Shown: positions 1-6,680 of the stretch, piece after piece | Layout of the letters: each line of letters starts with the position of its first letter | How positions within the stretch are numbered: position 1 is the stretch's first letter | Notes under the pieces: generated by a model | Seen by the model: only the letters and a program-made list of their open reading frames with translations | Database searches by the model: none | Told to the model about the DNA's origin: nothing | Program-made: the position numbers and the translations under genes | NCBI GenBank assembly: GCA_937896835.1 | Contig: CALBOJ010000086.1 | Span: 1-14,746, forward strand | Length of the DNA: 14,746 nt | Reading direction: 5' to 3' | Source of the DNA: an uncultured Collinsella sp. | GTDB lineage: Bacteria > Actinomycetota > Coriobacteriia > Coriobacteriales > Coriobacteriaceae

Positions 1-25
1 CAGCAAAATTTCTAAGACAAATATA

Positions 26-72
26 GCATACAACTAGTCGACATAACCAAAACATGTATGTAACTTGTATGC
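26..72 (+). promoter_or_regulatory. Promoter and putative operator of SIS gene 1
   Basis: A possible promoter is TCGACA at 38-43, a 17-base spacer and TAACTT at 61-66, which would put transcription start near 73. It lies within a long inverted repeat: GCATACAACT at 26-35 and ACTTGTATGC at 63-72 match at 9 of 10 positions. The box ATGTATGTAAC at 54-64 resembles, on the opposite strand, the CGTTATATAC-type boxes before the EamA and regulator 1 genes. This suggests repression by a GntR-type protein. The hexamers are weak, so the exact promoter is uncertain. Confidence 0.45.
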
Positions 73-110
73 CATCGAGAGCATCAAACGAGAAGAAAGG
101 CTGATGCACG

Positions 111-1103
111 ATGACTACTCAGGAACAGGTTAAGGACGTCGTCTCCCAGGTTTTGGCTGACAAGGCGGACAAGGGCGGCATCAAGCGCGTCGTGTGGATC
201 GGCGCTGGCGGATCCAACGGCGGCAACTATCCTGCCCAGTACTTTATGGAGCACGAGGCCACGCAGGTCGTGAGCTCCAGCTACACCAGCAACGAGTTCG
301 TGCACGCCACCCCGGCCTACGTCAACGAGAACACCCTGGCCGTCGTCGTGTCCATGCGCGGCACCAAAGAGACCATCGTCGCCGCCCAGGTCGCCAAGGA
401 TCACGGCGCCAGCACCATCGCCATCTATGTCGACGAGTCCGGCCTCACCGAAGTCTGCGACTACAAGATCCAGTATGACAGCCTGGCCGTCGATGAGTCC
501 TGCATGGGCCGCACCAACTCCGCCGTCGTGACCATGATCGCCATGGAGCTTACGCAGCAGACCGAGGGCTATGCCGAGTACGAGACCGCTATGGCCGCCT
601 TCGACCTGGTCGATCCCATCTATCGCAAGGCCGTCGAGTACACCCGTCCGCTCGCTGCCAAGTGGGCCGAGCAGAACGCCGACAAGCCCTGCATCAACGT
701 CATGGCTCAGGGTCCGCTCTTTGGCGCCGCCTATGTCTTTAGCATCTGCAACGTGCAGGAGATGCTGCAGATCGACTCCTGCACCATCAACACCTGCGAC
801 TTCTTTCACGGCCCCTTCGAGATCCTGGACAAGCGCACCTCGCTGTTCCAGCTCATCAGCGTCGGCCGCAGCCGCTGCAACGACGAGCGCGGCATCCGCT
901 TTGTCAACCAGTACGGTGGCGAGCGCGTCTATCAGCTCGACGCCAAGGAGCTCGGCCTCAACGACATCAAGGACAGCGTGAGCGAGTACTTCAACCACCT
1001 GATCTTTGCCCCGATCCTCAACAACGTGTACATGCGTGCACTCTCTGCCGTTACCCACAAGGACTACATGACGCGCCGCTACATGTGGAAGCTGGACTAC
1101 TAG
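111..1103 (+). CDS. SIS-domain protein 1, putative 6-phosphofructosamine deglycase (FrlB/FraB-like)
   Basis: A 330-residue protein with two SIS (sugar isomerase) folds, close to the family length of about 320-345. The first SIS domain spans about 25-160, with a glycine-rich phosphate-site loop near 31-38 and the SMRGTKET turn near 81-88. The second spans about 190-310. E217 and H233 (in FFHGPFE) are 16 residues apart, the same spacing as the catalytic Glu/His I recall for Salmonella FraB. The protein ends RRYMWKLDY, like the RRYY...EY end of FrlB. Expected role is cytosolic hydrolysis of a phosphorylated Amadori-type compound to sugar 6-phosphate plus amine; the substrate is unknown. The ATG at 111 follows AGAAGAAAGG at 91-100. 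Unlike SIS proteins 2 and 3 it has CD instead of GE just before FFHGP. It is monocistronic: a promoter precedes it and a hairpin begins on its stop codon. Confidence 0.8.
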   Translation: MTTQEQVKDVVSQVLADKADKGGIKRVVWIGAGGSNGGNYPAQYFMEHEATQVVSSSYTSNEFVHATPAYVNENTLAVVVSMRGTKETIVAAQVAKDHGASTIAIYVDESGLTEVCDYKIQYDSLAVDESCMGRTNSAVVTMIAMELTQQTEGYAEYETAMAAFDLVDPIYRKAVEYTRPLAAKWAEQNADKPCINVMAQGPLFGAAYVFSICNVQEMLQIDSCTINTCDFFHGPFEILDKRTSLFQLISVGRSRCNDERGIRFVNQYGGERVYQLDAKELGLNDIKDSVSEYFNHLIFAPILNNVYMRALSAVTHKDYMTRRYMWKLDY

Positions 1104-1250
1104 TTACGCCGTTCTACCGAACGGCGTAACGGCTCGACGCTGCGCGCCCGGCATTTGGCCAATCTGCCGTTCAATTTCAAAGGCGCGACCAGAAGGTCAG
1201 CGCCTTTTCATTTCACGGCACCTTGGCTCAAATGACGGGCGCTCGCTGAC
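1103..1250 (+). repeat. Structured composite intergenic element, copy A
   Basis: A folded element with a second full copy at 9661-9807. P1 is a 12-bp hairpin (1103-1130, loop TACC) starting on the last base of the SIS 1 stop codon. A conserved linker containing CGACGCTGC follows at 1135-1143. P2 pairs 1144-1162 with 1223-1242, including one mismatch, a G-U pair and a bulged C. P3 pairs TGCCGT (1165-1170) with ACGGCA (1215-1220). P4 is a hairpin at 1179-1207. Segments AATCTG-CGTTCAAT and TTTCACG-CACCTTG are conserved between copies, while the bases of P1, P2 and P3 change together. It could be a 3'-UTR RNA, a terminator unit or a REP-like mobile palindrome. Confidence 0.65.
1179..1208 (+). terminator. 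Rho-independent-like terminator inside element A
   Basis: AAAGGCGC at 1179-1186 followed by GACC pairs with GGTC, one bulged A and GCGCCTTT (1195-1207). The loop is AGAA and the stem runs into a TTTT tract at 1205-1208. It probably ends the SIS 1 transcript. It is also the inner hairpin (P4) of the composite element, so the two roles may coincide. Confidence 0.5.
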
Positions 1251-1288
1251 GTTGCCAAAACGTCGGCGTCGTCGTGTTTGTTAAGGGG

Positions 1289-1355
1289 TTGGTGCATTGG
1301 GGCCAGGTTCATATGCACCAAGTTGGTGCATATGAACCTGGCCTCTTTGCACTAA
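1289..1355. repeat. Long near-perfect palindrome
   Basis: GGCCAGGTTCATATGCACCA at 1301-1320 is the exact reverse complement of 1324-1343, giving a 43-base palindrome around a central AGT. The pairing continues outward to 1289 and 1355 with only two T-T mismatches and two G-T pairs. It lies upstream of the EamA promoter with no T-tract, so a terminator is unlikely. It may be a dispersed palindromic element; no second copy is present here. Confidence 0.7.
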
Positions 1356-1401
1356 TGGGTTGTAGCGGAAAAGCAGATTTTCCCGTCTGCCGATTTGTGC
1401 C

Positions 1402-1430
1402 TTGAAAAATGTATATAACGACTATAACGT
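1402..1430 (+). promoter_or_regulatory. Promoter and possible operator of the EamA gene
   Basis: TTGAAA at 1402-1407 and TATAAC at 1423-1428 form a possible promoter with a short 15-base spacer. ATAACG occurs twice in direct repeat (1415-1420 and 1424-1429). Read on the opposite strand, 1409-1420 is CGTTATATACAT, which matches CGTTATATACGT at 8845-8856 upstream of regulator 1 at 11 of 12 positions. A start near 1435 would favour translation from TTG 1470 rather than GTG 1434. Confidence 0.45.
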
Positions 1431-1469
1431 AGTGTGAAACATATTGGAAACAATACCGAGGAGGCTGCG

Positions 1470-2552
1470 TTGAAGAAAAGCAATCTGGGCTATGTGCTGG
1501 TGCTGATCGCCGCGCTTATGTGGGGCAGCATCGGAATCTTTGTAAACGGCATCTCGGCCATGGGCGTTACGTCCCAGAGTATGGCTGCCTTTCGCTTGTT
1601 GTCGGGTGCCGTCTTAATGGCTCCGGTCTTGGCATTCATGGGTTGCCAGGGAGGTGCTCGTGAGGGAAAGGCATCGGGTCCCCTGGCACTGTTCAAGGCA
1701 AGCCCTAAAGAGCTTGTTCCCTGCGCGCTTGTCGGTATCGTCGGTTTGGCCGCCGCCAACACCTGCTATTACGAGTGCATGGGCGAGGTGGGCATGTCCA
1801 CGGCCTCGGTGCTGCTCTACACCTCGCCGGTGTTTGGCGTCATGCTTGGCCGCGTGCTTTATCGCGAGGACGTGACCCCCAACAAGCTCGTTGCCATTGT
1901 CTTTAACATCGTTGGCTGCGTGCTTGCAGTGACCAATGGCGACCTTTCCGGTTTTCATTTTTCGGTTTGGGGCGTCACGTCGGGCGTGATTGCAGGCCTT
2001 TGTGGTGCGTCGCTCGCGGTGTTTAGCCGAATAGCAACCAAGACGGTCCACCCGCTGGCTGTCACGTTTTGGGGCTTTGTTTTTGGCGGTGCGGTTATGG
2101 CGGCTATCGCGGCTCCGTGGCCGGATGTCGCCGCGGCAATGTCGCCACAGCTGCTGCTGCTGTTCCTTGGCTTTGGACTCATCCCCACAGCCGTGGCTTA
2201 CATCTTATATATGCAGGGCCTGTCCATGGGGCTCGAGACGTCGAAAGTTCCCGTCGTAATGTCATTCGAGACAGTCGTCACCGTACTGCTGGGCATTGGT
2301 GTCTACGCCGAGCCCGCCGGCGCGATCAAGGTCCTGGGCATCGTGCTGGTGCTCGCGTCCATCCTGATCATGAACACCGACTTCTCCAAGCTGCGCAACA
2401 GCGTCATTGCCAAACGTATTGTCGAGAGCATGACCTTTAAGCCCAACGCGTGGTGGACCGAAAAATCTCAGGACATGGATCTGTTTAAGGAACGCACCGG
2501 CATCGCGCTGGAGCCCACCGTGCAGGAAAGCCCCTGGTACTTCGTGCGATAA
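1470..2552 (+). CDS. EamA/DMT-family membrane transporter
   Basis: About 360 residues with ten hydrophobic segments arranged as two EamA repeats, the usual layout of drug/metabolite transporters; such proteins export or import amino acids and other small metabolites. The first helix carries the typical ALMWGSIGIFV signature, and the second repeat starts near the SVWGVTSGVIAG segment. A hydrophilic tail of about 45 residues follows the last helix. I chose TTG 1470 because GAGGAGG at 1458-1464 sits five bases upstream; an in-frame GTG at 1434 has no ribosome site and lies about where transcription would begin. It has its own promoter and no clear terminator before the PTS promoter. A link to amine handling by the neighbouring deglycases is only a guess from location. 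Confidence 0.8.
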   Translation: MKKSNLGYVLVLIAALMWGSIGIFVNGISAMGVTSQSMAAFRLLSGAVLMAPVLAFMGCQGGAREGKASGPLALFKASPKELVPCALVGIVGLAAANTCYYECMGEVGMSTASVLLYTSPVFGVMLGRVLYREDVTPNKLVAIVFNIVGCVLAVTNGDLSGFHFSVWGVTSGVIAGLCGASLAVFSRIATKTVHPLAVTFWGFVFGGAVMAAIAAPWPDVAAAMSPQLLLLFLGFGLIPTAVAYILYMQGLSMGLETSKVPVVMSFETVVTVLLGIGVYAEPAGAIKVLGIVLVLASILIMNTDFSKLRNSVIAKRIVESMTFKPNAWWTEKSQDMDLFKERTGIALEPTVQESPWYFVR

Positions 2553-2690
2553 GGGATTGCGCACGGCGTCCGACCTGGGATTATCCAGCCAGCGCCGGCC
2601 TACCCAGCCCCAACGTTTCAAGTACGTTAAACCCGTCAACGGTCGATTTTCACCCGCGAACGGTCTTTATACTAATTAGCAATATAAGCA

Positions 2691-2720
2691 ACGTATAAGA
2701 CGTTATAATGACCATAACGA
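2691..2720 (+). promoter_or_regulatory. PTS operon promoter with putative operators
   Basis: A perfect -10 TATAAT lies at 2704-2709; no good -35 is visible at the right distance, hinting at activation or a weak basal promoter. Around it are ACGTATAAGACGT at 2691-2703 (two ACGT half-sites nine bases apart) and the inverted repeat CGTTAT (2701-2706) / ATAACG (2714-2719). AGACGTTATA is shared with the regulator 1 promoter. Binding here would block the -10 box. AAAGGAGGAGG, just downstream, is the ribosome site of the first PTS gene. Confidence 0.5.
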
Positions 2721-2735
2721 AAAGGAGGAGGCAAG

Positions 2736-3659
2736 ATGAATCAGATCATTCTCGCATCTCATGGCGGCCTGGCCGCAGGCGCCAAAGACACGCTCGAGAT
2801 GGTTCTCGGCGACGTGTCGAACGTCCACGTCGTGTCGCTTGCTCGTGACGACAAGGAGCCCATCACCAATAAGGTGGACGCCATGATCGCCACGTTCAAC
2901 GCGGACGACACCGTCTATGTGCTGACCGATATGCTCGGCAGCTCGGTCAACAACAGCATGGTCGAGCTTTCCAAGAACGGCACGAAGTTCACGGTTGTCA
3001 GCGGTTTCAACATCCCGCTGGCGCTCACGCTCGCTATGAGCCCCGTCCCCGTCAAGGGCGCCGAGCTCGCGGCCCTCATCAACGAGGCCCGCACCGGTCT
3101 GACCAACCCCAACGCACCGGTCGAGGTCGCCGCGGCTCCCGCCAAGAAGGCCAAGGCGTCCCGTCACAGCTCCGGTCCCGCCAAGATTGTCCTCGCGCGT
3201 CTTGACTACCGTCTGCTGCACGGCCAGGTCGTCTTTACCTGGACCACCAAGGTCCAGGCCGAGCGCATCATCGTCGTCGACAACGCTGCCGCCAACGATG
3301 ACATCAAGAAGGGCGCTCTCAAGCTTGCCAAGCCCCAAGGCGTGCGCCTGAACGTCTTTACCGTCGAGCGTGCCCTCGCCAAGATGGACAAGCTCAACAC
3401 CCTCGGCGAGCGCGTCATGTTCGTCTTTGGCAACACGGCCGAGATGCTGCAGTTCTGCCAGGGCTACAAGCTCGACGCCATCAACCTGGGCGCCACCGCC
3501 AACCACGACGGTGCCGATCAGATCGGCGGCAAGGACAGCTCCGTCTTCTTCGACGCCACCCAGAAGGCCGACGTCAACCAGCTGCTCGACATGGGCATCA
3601 AGCTCTACGTCCAGCAGACCCCCACGTATCAGAGCGTCGACATCGACGCCAAGCTGTAA
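2736..3659 (+). CDS. PTS mannose-family EIIAB fusion
   Basis: A 307-residue cytoplasmic phosphotransfer protein. Residues 1-125 are an EIIA-Man domain, with H9 in the ILASHGGLA motif as expected phosphoacceptor from HPr. An Ala/Pro/Lys-rich linker spans about 127-148. Residues 149-307 are an EIIB domain, with H162 in ARLDYRLLHGQV as the second phosphoacceptor. The order A-linker-B is that of E. coli ManX. The ATG at 2736 follows a strong AAGGAGGAGG. It is first in the operon with IIC and IID. Specificity for a fructose- or glucose-amine adduct rather than a plain sugar is inferred from the SIS deglycase gene that follows IID. Codon use is strongly biased, suggesting high expression. Confidence 0.93.
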   Translation: MNQIILASHGGLAAGAKDTLEMVLGDVSNVHVVSLARDDKEPITNKVDAMIATFNADDTVYVLTDMLGSSVNNSMVELSKNGTKFTVVSGFNIPLALTLAMSPVPVKGAELAALINEARTGLTNPNAPVEVAAAPAKKAKASRHSSGPAKIVLARLDYRLLHGQVVFTWTTKVQAERIIVVDNAAANDDIKKGALKLAKPQGVRLNVFTVERALAKMDKLNTLGERVMFVFGNTAEMLQFCQGYKLDAINLGATANHDGADQIGGKDSSVFFDATQKADVNQLLDMGIKLYVQQTPTYQSVDIDAKL

Positions 3660-3695
3660 TCAACCAGGCTTTTGCCTGACTGAAAGGAGAAGGGT

Positions 3696-4490
3696 ATGAA
3701 TACGTTCATCAGTGCGGTGCTCGTCGGCCTCGTCGGCGTGTTCTGCATGTGGGACTCCCGCCTGCTCGGTCGTCTTAACTTCGAGCAGCCCCTCGTTGGC
3801 GCTACGCTCGTCGGTCTGCTGCTGGGCGATGTGCCCACCGGCCTTGCCGTCGGTGCCGCCGTCGAGCTCGTGTCCATGGGCCTGGTGCAGGTCGGCGCCG
3901 CCGTTCCGCCCGATATGGTCCTGGGCGGCATCGTGGCCGCTGCCTTTGCGTGCCTGACCGATGCTTCCGCCGAGACCGCCATGACGATCGCCATCCCGGT
4001 CGCCGTCCTGGGTCAGCTCCTCGGCATCGTGTTCCGTTCCATCATCGCCGCCCTCACCCATGTGGCAGATAGCGCGATCGATAACGGAAAGTTCAAGACC
4101 GCCTATCGCATGCACATCTGCGCCGGCTCCGGTCTGTACGCCGTCATGTACTTCCTGCCGATCTTCCTCGCCGTCTTTGTTGGCACCGACCTGGTTCAGG
4201 CCATCGTCAACATGGTTCCCGAGTGGCTGTCCACTGGTCTTAACGTTTCGACCAAGATCATGACCGCCTACGGCTTGGCCCTGCTGCTCACCATGATGAT
4301 CAAGAAGGGTATGACTCCGTTCCTGTTCATCGGTTTCCTGCTCGCCGCTTACCTCAACCTGTCCGTCATCGCGGTCGCTCTGATCGGTGTGTGCCTGGCT
4401 GTCGTCTTCATGGGCTTCAAGTTCAACGGTTCCCATGCAGCCGCCGGTGTCGATTCCGACTACGATCCGCTCGAAGACGACGAAGACTAA
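3696..4490 (+). CDS. PTS mannose/sorbose-family EIIC permease
   Basis: A 264-residue integral membrane protein made mostly of hydrophobic helices, the usual length for EIIC of the mannose family. It starts MNTFISAVLVGLVGVFCMWD, and the early segment FEQPLVGATLVGLLLGD with a following GAAVELVSMG stretch is typical of ManY/SorC-type IIC. With IID it forms the membrane channel that binds and translocates the substrate. The C-terminus is a short acidic tail. AAAGGAGAAGG precedes the ATG by a normal distance. It lies 36 bases after the IIAB gene and 13 bases before IID. Confidence 0.93.
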   Translation: MNTFISAVLVGLVGVFCMWDSRLLGRLNFEQPLVGATLVGLLLGDVPTGLAVGAAVELVSMGLVQVGAAVPPDMVLGGIVAAAFACLTDASAETAMTIAIPVAVLGQLLGIVFRSIIAALTHVADSAIDNGKFKTAYRMHICAGSGLYAVMYFLPIFLAVFVGTDLVQAIVNMVPEWLSTGLNVSTKIMTAYGLALLLTMMIKKGMTPFLFIGFLLAAYLNLSVIAVALIGVCLAVVFMGFKFNGSHAAAGVDSDYDPLEDDED

Positions 4491-4503
4491 GGAGGAACAC
4501 ACT

Positions 4504-5337
4504 ATGGCAACCGCAACCAAGGACGTGTCCCTGAACAAGAAGGTCAGCCAGTTCTTCTGGCGCTCCTGGGCCATCCAGGCCTCTTGGAACTACGAGCGTC
4601 AGATGAACATGGGCTTCCTCTACGGCATGGTTCCCACGCTCGATCGCCTCTATCCGGACGAGTCCGACCCCAAGCAGCTCGCTGCTAAGAAAGAGGCTTA
4701 CCACCGTCACATGGCGTTCTACAACTGCACCCCGCAGACGAGCGCTTTCATCCTAGGCCTCGCCGCCTCCATGGAGGAAGAGTACGCCAAGGATCCCGAG
4801 AACTTCGACCCCGATTCGATCAACGCGGTCAAGACCTCCCTTATGGGTCCGCTTTCCGGCATCGGTGACTCCTTCTTCCAGGGCACCATCCGCGTTATCG
4901 CCTTTGGCCTGGGTGTTCAGCTGGCTCAGCAGGGCTCCATCATGGGCCCGATCCTGGCCATGCTCATCTCCATCGTGCCCTCCGTGCTGATCACTTGGTT
5001 CGCAGCCAAGATCGGCTATCAGGGCGGCCACGAGTACCTGAGCAAGCTCCAGGGCGGCGACCTCATGGAGAAGCTCATGTATGTCTGCGGTATCGTGGGT
5101 CTTATGTCCGTGGGCGGCATGATCGCTACGCTGATCGGCGCCACCACCCCGCTGCAGTTCGCTGACGGCACCGTCGTGATCCAGGACATCCTGGACGGCA
5201 TGATGCCCCAGATGATCTCCCTCGGCCTCACCGGCCTTATGTACTGGCTCATCAAGAAGAACGTCAACACCGGTTGGCTTCTCGTGATCGCCATCGTGGG
5301 CGGCATCGCCCTCTCCGCGGCCGGCATCCTGGCCTAG
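4504..5337 (+). CDS. PTS mannose-family EIID membrane component
   Basis: A 277-residue EIID protein, the usual size. The N-terminal part is amphipathic and soluble-looking (FFWRSWAIQASWNYERQ, then a LYGMVPTLDRLYP segment), and GPLSGIGDSFFQGTIR near 120-135 is a family hallmark. Hydrophobic helices follow, ending in a C-terminal membrane segment. It partners with IIC in substrate translocation. The reading frame is open upstream to 4387, but ATG 4504 is the start: AAGGAGG lies just before it and the upstream part overlaps the end of IIC in another frame. It is followed by a 199-base gap with two hairpins, then SIS gene 2. Confidence 0.92.
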   Translation: MATATKDVSLNKKVSQFFWRSWAIQASWNYERQMNMGFLYGMVPTLDRLYPDESDPKQLAAKKEAYHRHMAFYNCTPQTSAFILGLAASMEEEYAKDPENFDPDSINAVKTSLMGPLSGIGDSFFQGTIRVIAFGLGVQLAQQGSIMGPILAMLISIVPSVLITWFAAKIGYQGGHEYLSKLQGGDLMEKLMYVCGIVGLMSVGGMIATLIGATTPLQFADGTVVIQDILDGMMPQMISLGLTGLMYWLIKKNVNTGWLLVIAIVGGIALSAAGILA

Positions 5338-5371
5338 TCGCGACCAAGCGCCTAACCGCTTTCCCCCGGGG

Positions 5372-5402
5372 GCCTGCCTGGCATCCCATACCCCAGGCAG
5401 GC
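5372..5402 (+). terminator. Hairpin after EIID, possible attenuator
   Basis: GCCTGCCTGG at 5372-5381 pairs perfectly with CCAGGCAGGC at 5393-5402, an 11-base loop between. Only a short TT follows, so it is a weak intrinsic terminator at best. It may lower downstream transcription or protect the upstream PTS mRNA end, allowing different PTS and SIS 2 levels from one transcript. Confidence 0.45.
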
Positions 5403-5413
5403 TTCCATCCCTA

Positions 5414-5446
5414 GATGTGTCAAAGGGACAGTTCCTTTGACACATC
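5414..5446. repeat. Palindromic intergenic element
   Basis: GATGTGTCAAAGG at 5414-5426 is the exact reverse complement of 5434-5446, with a seven-base loop GACAGTT. There is no T-tract. It sits between PTS IID and SIS 2, within a probable operon. From memory, similar GTGTCAAAGGGACAG phrases are common between genes in Coriobacteriia, so it is probably a dispersed palindrome. Confidence 0.65.
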
Positions 5447-5536
5447 CTTAACGGGCCGGCGACTCGGTCCAAACCACGGTAACCCTGCGAGCGCCCGGCA
5501 ATGTGGCGCCGCAAAAAATCGAAAGGAATGTGTCAG

Positions 5537-6520
5537 ATGTACGAGATCGACCTTAACCTCCCTAAGCAGATCGTCGCTGACGTCCTGTCCAACCACGAGA
5601 TCCACAGCGTCGCCTTCGTCGGCTGCGGTGCTTCCATGTCCGACCTTTACCCTGCCAAGTACTTCCTGGCCAACAACACGGACAAGCTGAACGTTCAGAT
5701 CTTCACCGCTAACGAGTTCAACTACGACACGCCTTCCTGGGTCAACGAGCACACCTTCGTGATCACCTGCTCCCTCGGTGGCTCCACGCCCGAGACCGTC
5801 GAGGCCAACAAGACCGCCAAGAAGCACAACTGCCCGGTCGTCTCCCTCACCAACAAGGCCGGCTCCGCTCTGACCGTCGACGCCGACCACGTCATCGTTC
5901 ACGGCTTCCATGCCAACTACGCTGCCAAGTGCGAGAAGCCTGGCTACGCCATCGCTCTTGCTCTCGAGATCCTTCAGCAGACCGAGGGCTATGACCACTA
6001 CGAGGACATGATCACCGGCCTCACCAACGTCTTCGAGCTCTGCGAGAACGCCGCTCAGTCCGCCAAGGGCCTCGCCAAGCAGTTCGCCCAGGACTTCAAG
6101 GACGACAAGATGATCTACTTCATGGCCTCCGGTGCCTCCGAGAAGATGGCTTATTCTCACGCCGCCTTCCTGTTCACCGAGATGCAGTGGATCGACGCCG
6201 CCGCCTACAACACCGGCGAGTACTTCCACGGCCCGTTCGAGGTTTCCACCGAGGGTAAGCCCTACGTCTTCTTCATGTCCGATGGTGCCACCCGTCCGAT
6301 GGACGCCCGCGCCCTCACCTTCCTTAAGCGCATGGGCGCCAAGGTCGCTCTGATCGACTCCAAGGACTACGGCCTGGCTGACGCCGTGCCCGCGAGCGTC
6401 GTTACCTACTTCAACCCGCTGCTGCACCTCGCCGTTATGCGCGAGTACGGCAACCAGATCGCCGAGGCCCGTCAGCACCCGCTGACCATGCGTCGCTACA
6501 TGTGGAAGCTTTCCTACTAA
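5537..6520 (+). CDS. SIS-domain protein 2, putative PTS-linked 6-phosphofructosamine deglycase
   Basis: A 327-residue double-SIS protein. Loop VGCGASMSDLYPAKYF (about 28-43) and SLGGSTPET (about 79-87) form the first phosphosugar site. E215 and H231 (TGEYFHGPFE) are 16 residues apart, as in FraB-type deglycases. The end RRYMWKLSY nearly matches that of SIS protein 1. Being next to a mannose-type PTS, it should act on the phosphorylated PTS product, as GfrE/GfrF do in Salmonella, giving sugar 6-phosphate and an amine. ATG 5537 is chosen because GAAAGGA at 5521-5527 is nine bases upstream; ATG 5528 is too close to it. Codons are as biased as in the PTS genes. A strong terminator follows, so this is the last gene of the operon. 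Substrate identity is inferred. Confidence 0.83.
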   Translation: MYEIDLNLPKQIVADVLSNHEIHSVAFVGCGASMSDLYPAKYFLANNTDKLNVQIFTANEFNYDTPSWVNEHTFVITCSLGGSTPETVEANKTAKKHNCPVVSLTNKAGSALTVDADHVIVHGFHANYAAKCEKPGYAIALALEILQQTEGYDHYEDMITGLTNVFELCENAAQSAKGLAKQFAQDFKDDKMIYFMASGASEKMAYSHAAFLFTEMQWIDAAAYNTGEYFHGPFEVSTEGKPYVFFMSDGATRPMDARALTFLKRMGAKVALIDSKDYGLADAVPASVVTYFNPLLHLAVMREYGNQIAEARQHPLTMRRYMWKLSY

Positions 6521-6553
6521 TCACAAGTAAGTAGTCCTTACGGGTTGATTGAG

Positions 6554-6586
6554 AGGGGATGGGGTTTGCACCCCGTCCCCTTTTTT
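6554..6586 (+). terminator. Strong Rho-independent terminator of the PTS-SIS 2 operon
   Basis: AGGGGATGGGG (6554-6564) pairs with CCCCGTCCCCT (6571-6581) with one G-T pair and a six-base loop, followed by six T at 6581-6586. A classic intrinsic terminator 34 bases after the SIS 2 stop codon. Confidence 0.9.
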
Positions 6587-6621
6587 GCTCTGGGGAGGGC
6601 GTGTTTGTCGCATTACAAAAC

Positions 6622-6665
6622 CCCAGATAAAACCTACCAAAATAAACCTGTCCCTTTTTGGCAGG
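6622..6665. repeat. 44-bp dispersed palindromic repeat, copy 1
   Basis: Identical at 40 of 44 positions to 8758-8801. CCTACCAAAA near the left pairs with TTTTGGCAGG at the right end, with one mismatch, around a core containing CTGTCCC. It lies directly upstream of the HAD gene, and the sequence at and just past its right edge (GGTGGGAGG) provides that gene's ribosome site. Confidence 0.75.
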
Positions 6666-6680
6666 TGGGAGGAGATGCGT

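Noticed and set aside
111..1103. SIS proteins as glucosamine-6-phosphate synthase (GlmS) pieces
   Set aside because: No glutaminase domain is present, and the E/H pair 16 apart plus the RRYM...Y end match FrlB/FraB-type proteins better.
1103..1250. A known riboswitch class or glmS ribozyme
   Set aside because: The element follows a stop codon, not a leader, and I see no conserved core of any class I know. It is reported as an unassigned structured element.
1434..1469. GTG 1434 as start of the EamA protein
   Set aside because: It has no ribosome site and lies at the expected transcription start. TTG 1470 has GAGGAGG five bases upstream and begins directly before the first membrane helix.
4387..4503. 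Upstream extension of EIID to 4387
   Set aside because: It overlaps IIC in another frame and has a low-complexity Ser/Thr composition; ATG 4504 has AAGGAGG and fits the family length.
6549..6680. Upstream extension of the HAD protein to 6549
   Set aside because: It would translate the terminator and the dispersed repeat; the HAD motif I normally sits within the first dozen residues, as it does from 6681.
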